A stretch of 64,000 bases of DNA, from contig NMRA01000007.1 in the NCBI GenBank assembly GCA_002633005.1, positions 1,846,569-1,910,568 of the forward strand, in the 5' to 3' direction. Below the pieces are notes generated by a model, which saw only the letters and a list, made by a program, of their open reading frames with translations, did not search any database and was not told the origin of the DNA. How positions within the stretch are numbered: the first letter of the stretch is position 1; every line of letters begins with the position of its first letter. This document shows, piece by piece, positions 63,787 through 64,000 of this stretch. This DNA comes from Phoronis australis. Its lineage: Eukaryota; Phoronida; Phoronidae. Position numbers and translations under genes: made by a program.

Positions 63787-64000
63787 CTATTCAAAAGTTG
63801 CAGCAGAGGTTTGAAAGAACGCGTTCCACATGTTACTTTATGAGAAAAGCAGGTAAAAGGAGATGATTTTACTACTTTAAGATAAATTTGAAACAAAGGA
63901 CACAAATTATTTATCACTAATAAAGTGCATTTCCAAACAAATTAGGTTGTTACTAGGAACAGTGTTCGTAACATTATTCGAGAGATTTCTGAACACATGT

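Overview
The window is a piece of an animal nuclear genome, not a microbial one. It is AT-rich and intron-rich, with canonical GT-AG splice sites and protein genes cut into many short exons. The proteins resemble metazoan SEC23, CHP1, NDUFAF1, GNPNAT1 and CRLS1. A single SEC23 rather than an A/B pair, many small DNA-transposon relics and a TatD-like gene suggest a marine invertebrate. A hemichordate or amphioxus would fit, but the species is not resolved from the sequence. Ns at 25211, 28402, 48880 and 57406-57491 mark a draft assembly.

Layout, left to right. 1-2838: upstream of SEC23, with a MITE. 2839-15839 (+): SEC23, 16 coding exons, 789 aa. 26852-17440 (-): CHP1, 7 coding exons, 193 aa, whose first intron holds a TatD-like gene on the same strand (25159-23369) plus a suspicious second partial copy. 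29338-33241 (+): NDUFAF1, 3 coding exons, 300 aa. 44761-38378 (-): GNPNAT1, 6 coding exons, the first being only an ATG. 45175-52891 (+): CRLS1, 7 coding exons, 347 aa. 63786-55573 (-): the 3' part of an uncharacterised leucine-rich-repeat gene that runs off the right edge. I assembled it from five phase-compatible exons.

The six main genes alternate strictly + - + - + -. This gives two head-to-head pairs (CHP1/NDUFAF1, and GNPNAT1/CRLS1 with only 413 bp between start codons) and three tail-to-tail pairs. The products do not form one pathway: COPII coat (SEC23), Ca2+-binding Na+/H+ exchanger cofactor (CHP1), mitochondrial complex I assembly (NDUFAF1), UDP-GlcNAc synthesis (GNPNAT1) and mitochondrial cardiolipin synthesis (CRLS1). 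As I recall, their human counterparts fall on chromosomes 14, 15 and 20, so the block may preserve an old linkage group.

The most unusual signals are these: (1) short tandem duplications sitting exactly on splice junctions or coding ends (SEC23 N-terminus, SEC23 exon 11 and 13 donors, GNPNAT1 exon 4 acceptor); (2) a zinc-finger plus TatD protein in which nearly all TatD metal-binding residues are replaced; (3) two hAT-type non-autonomous transposons with perfect 8-bp target duplications; (4) a 688-bp exact-length repeat ending at an N, which looks like two haplotypes laid end to end; (5) an LRR gene with an unfamiliar C-terminal tail. I see no tRNA, rRNA, CRISPR or prokaryote-type system.
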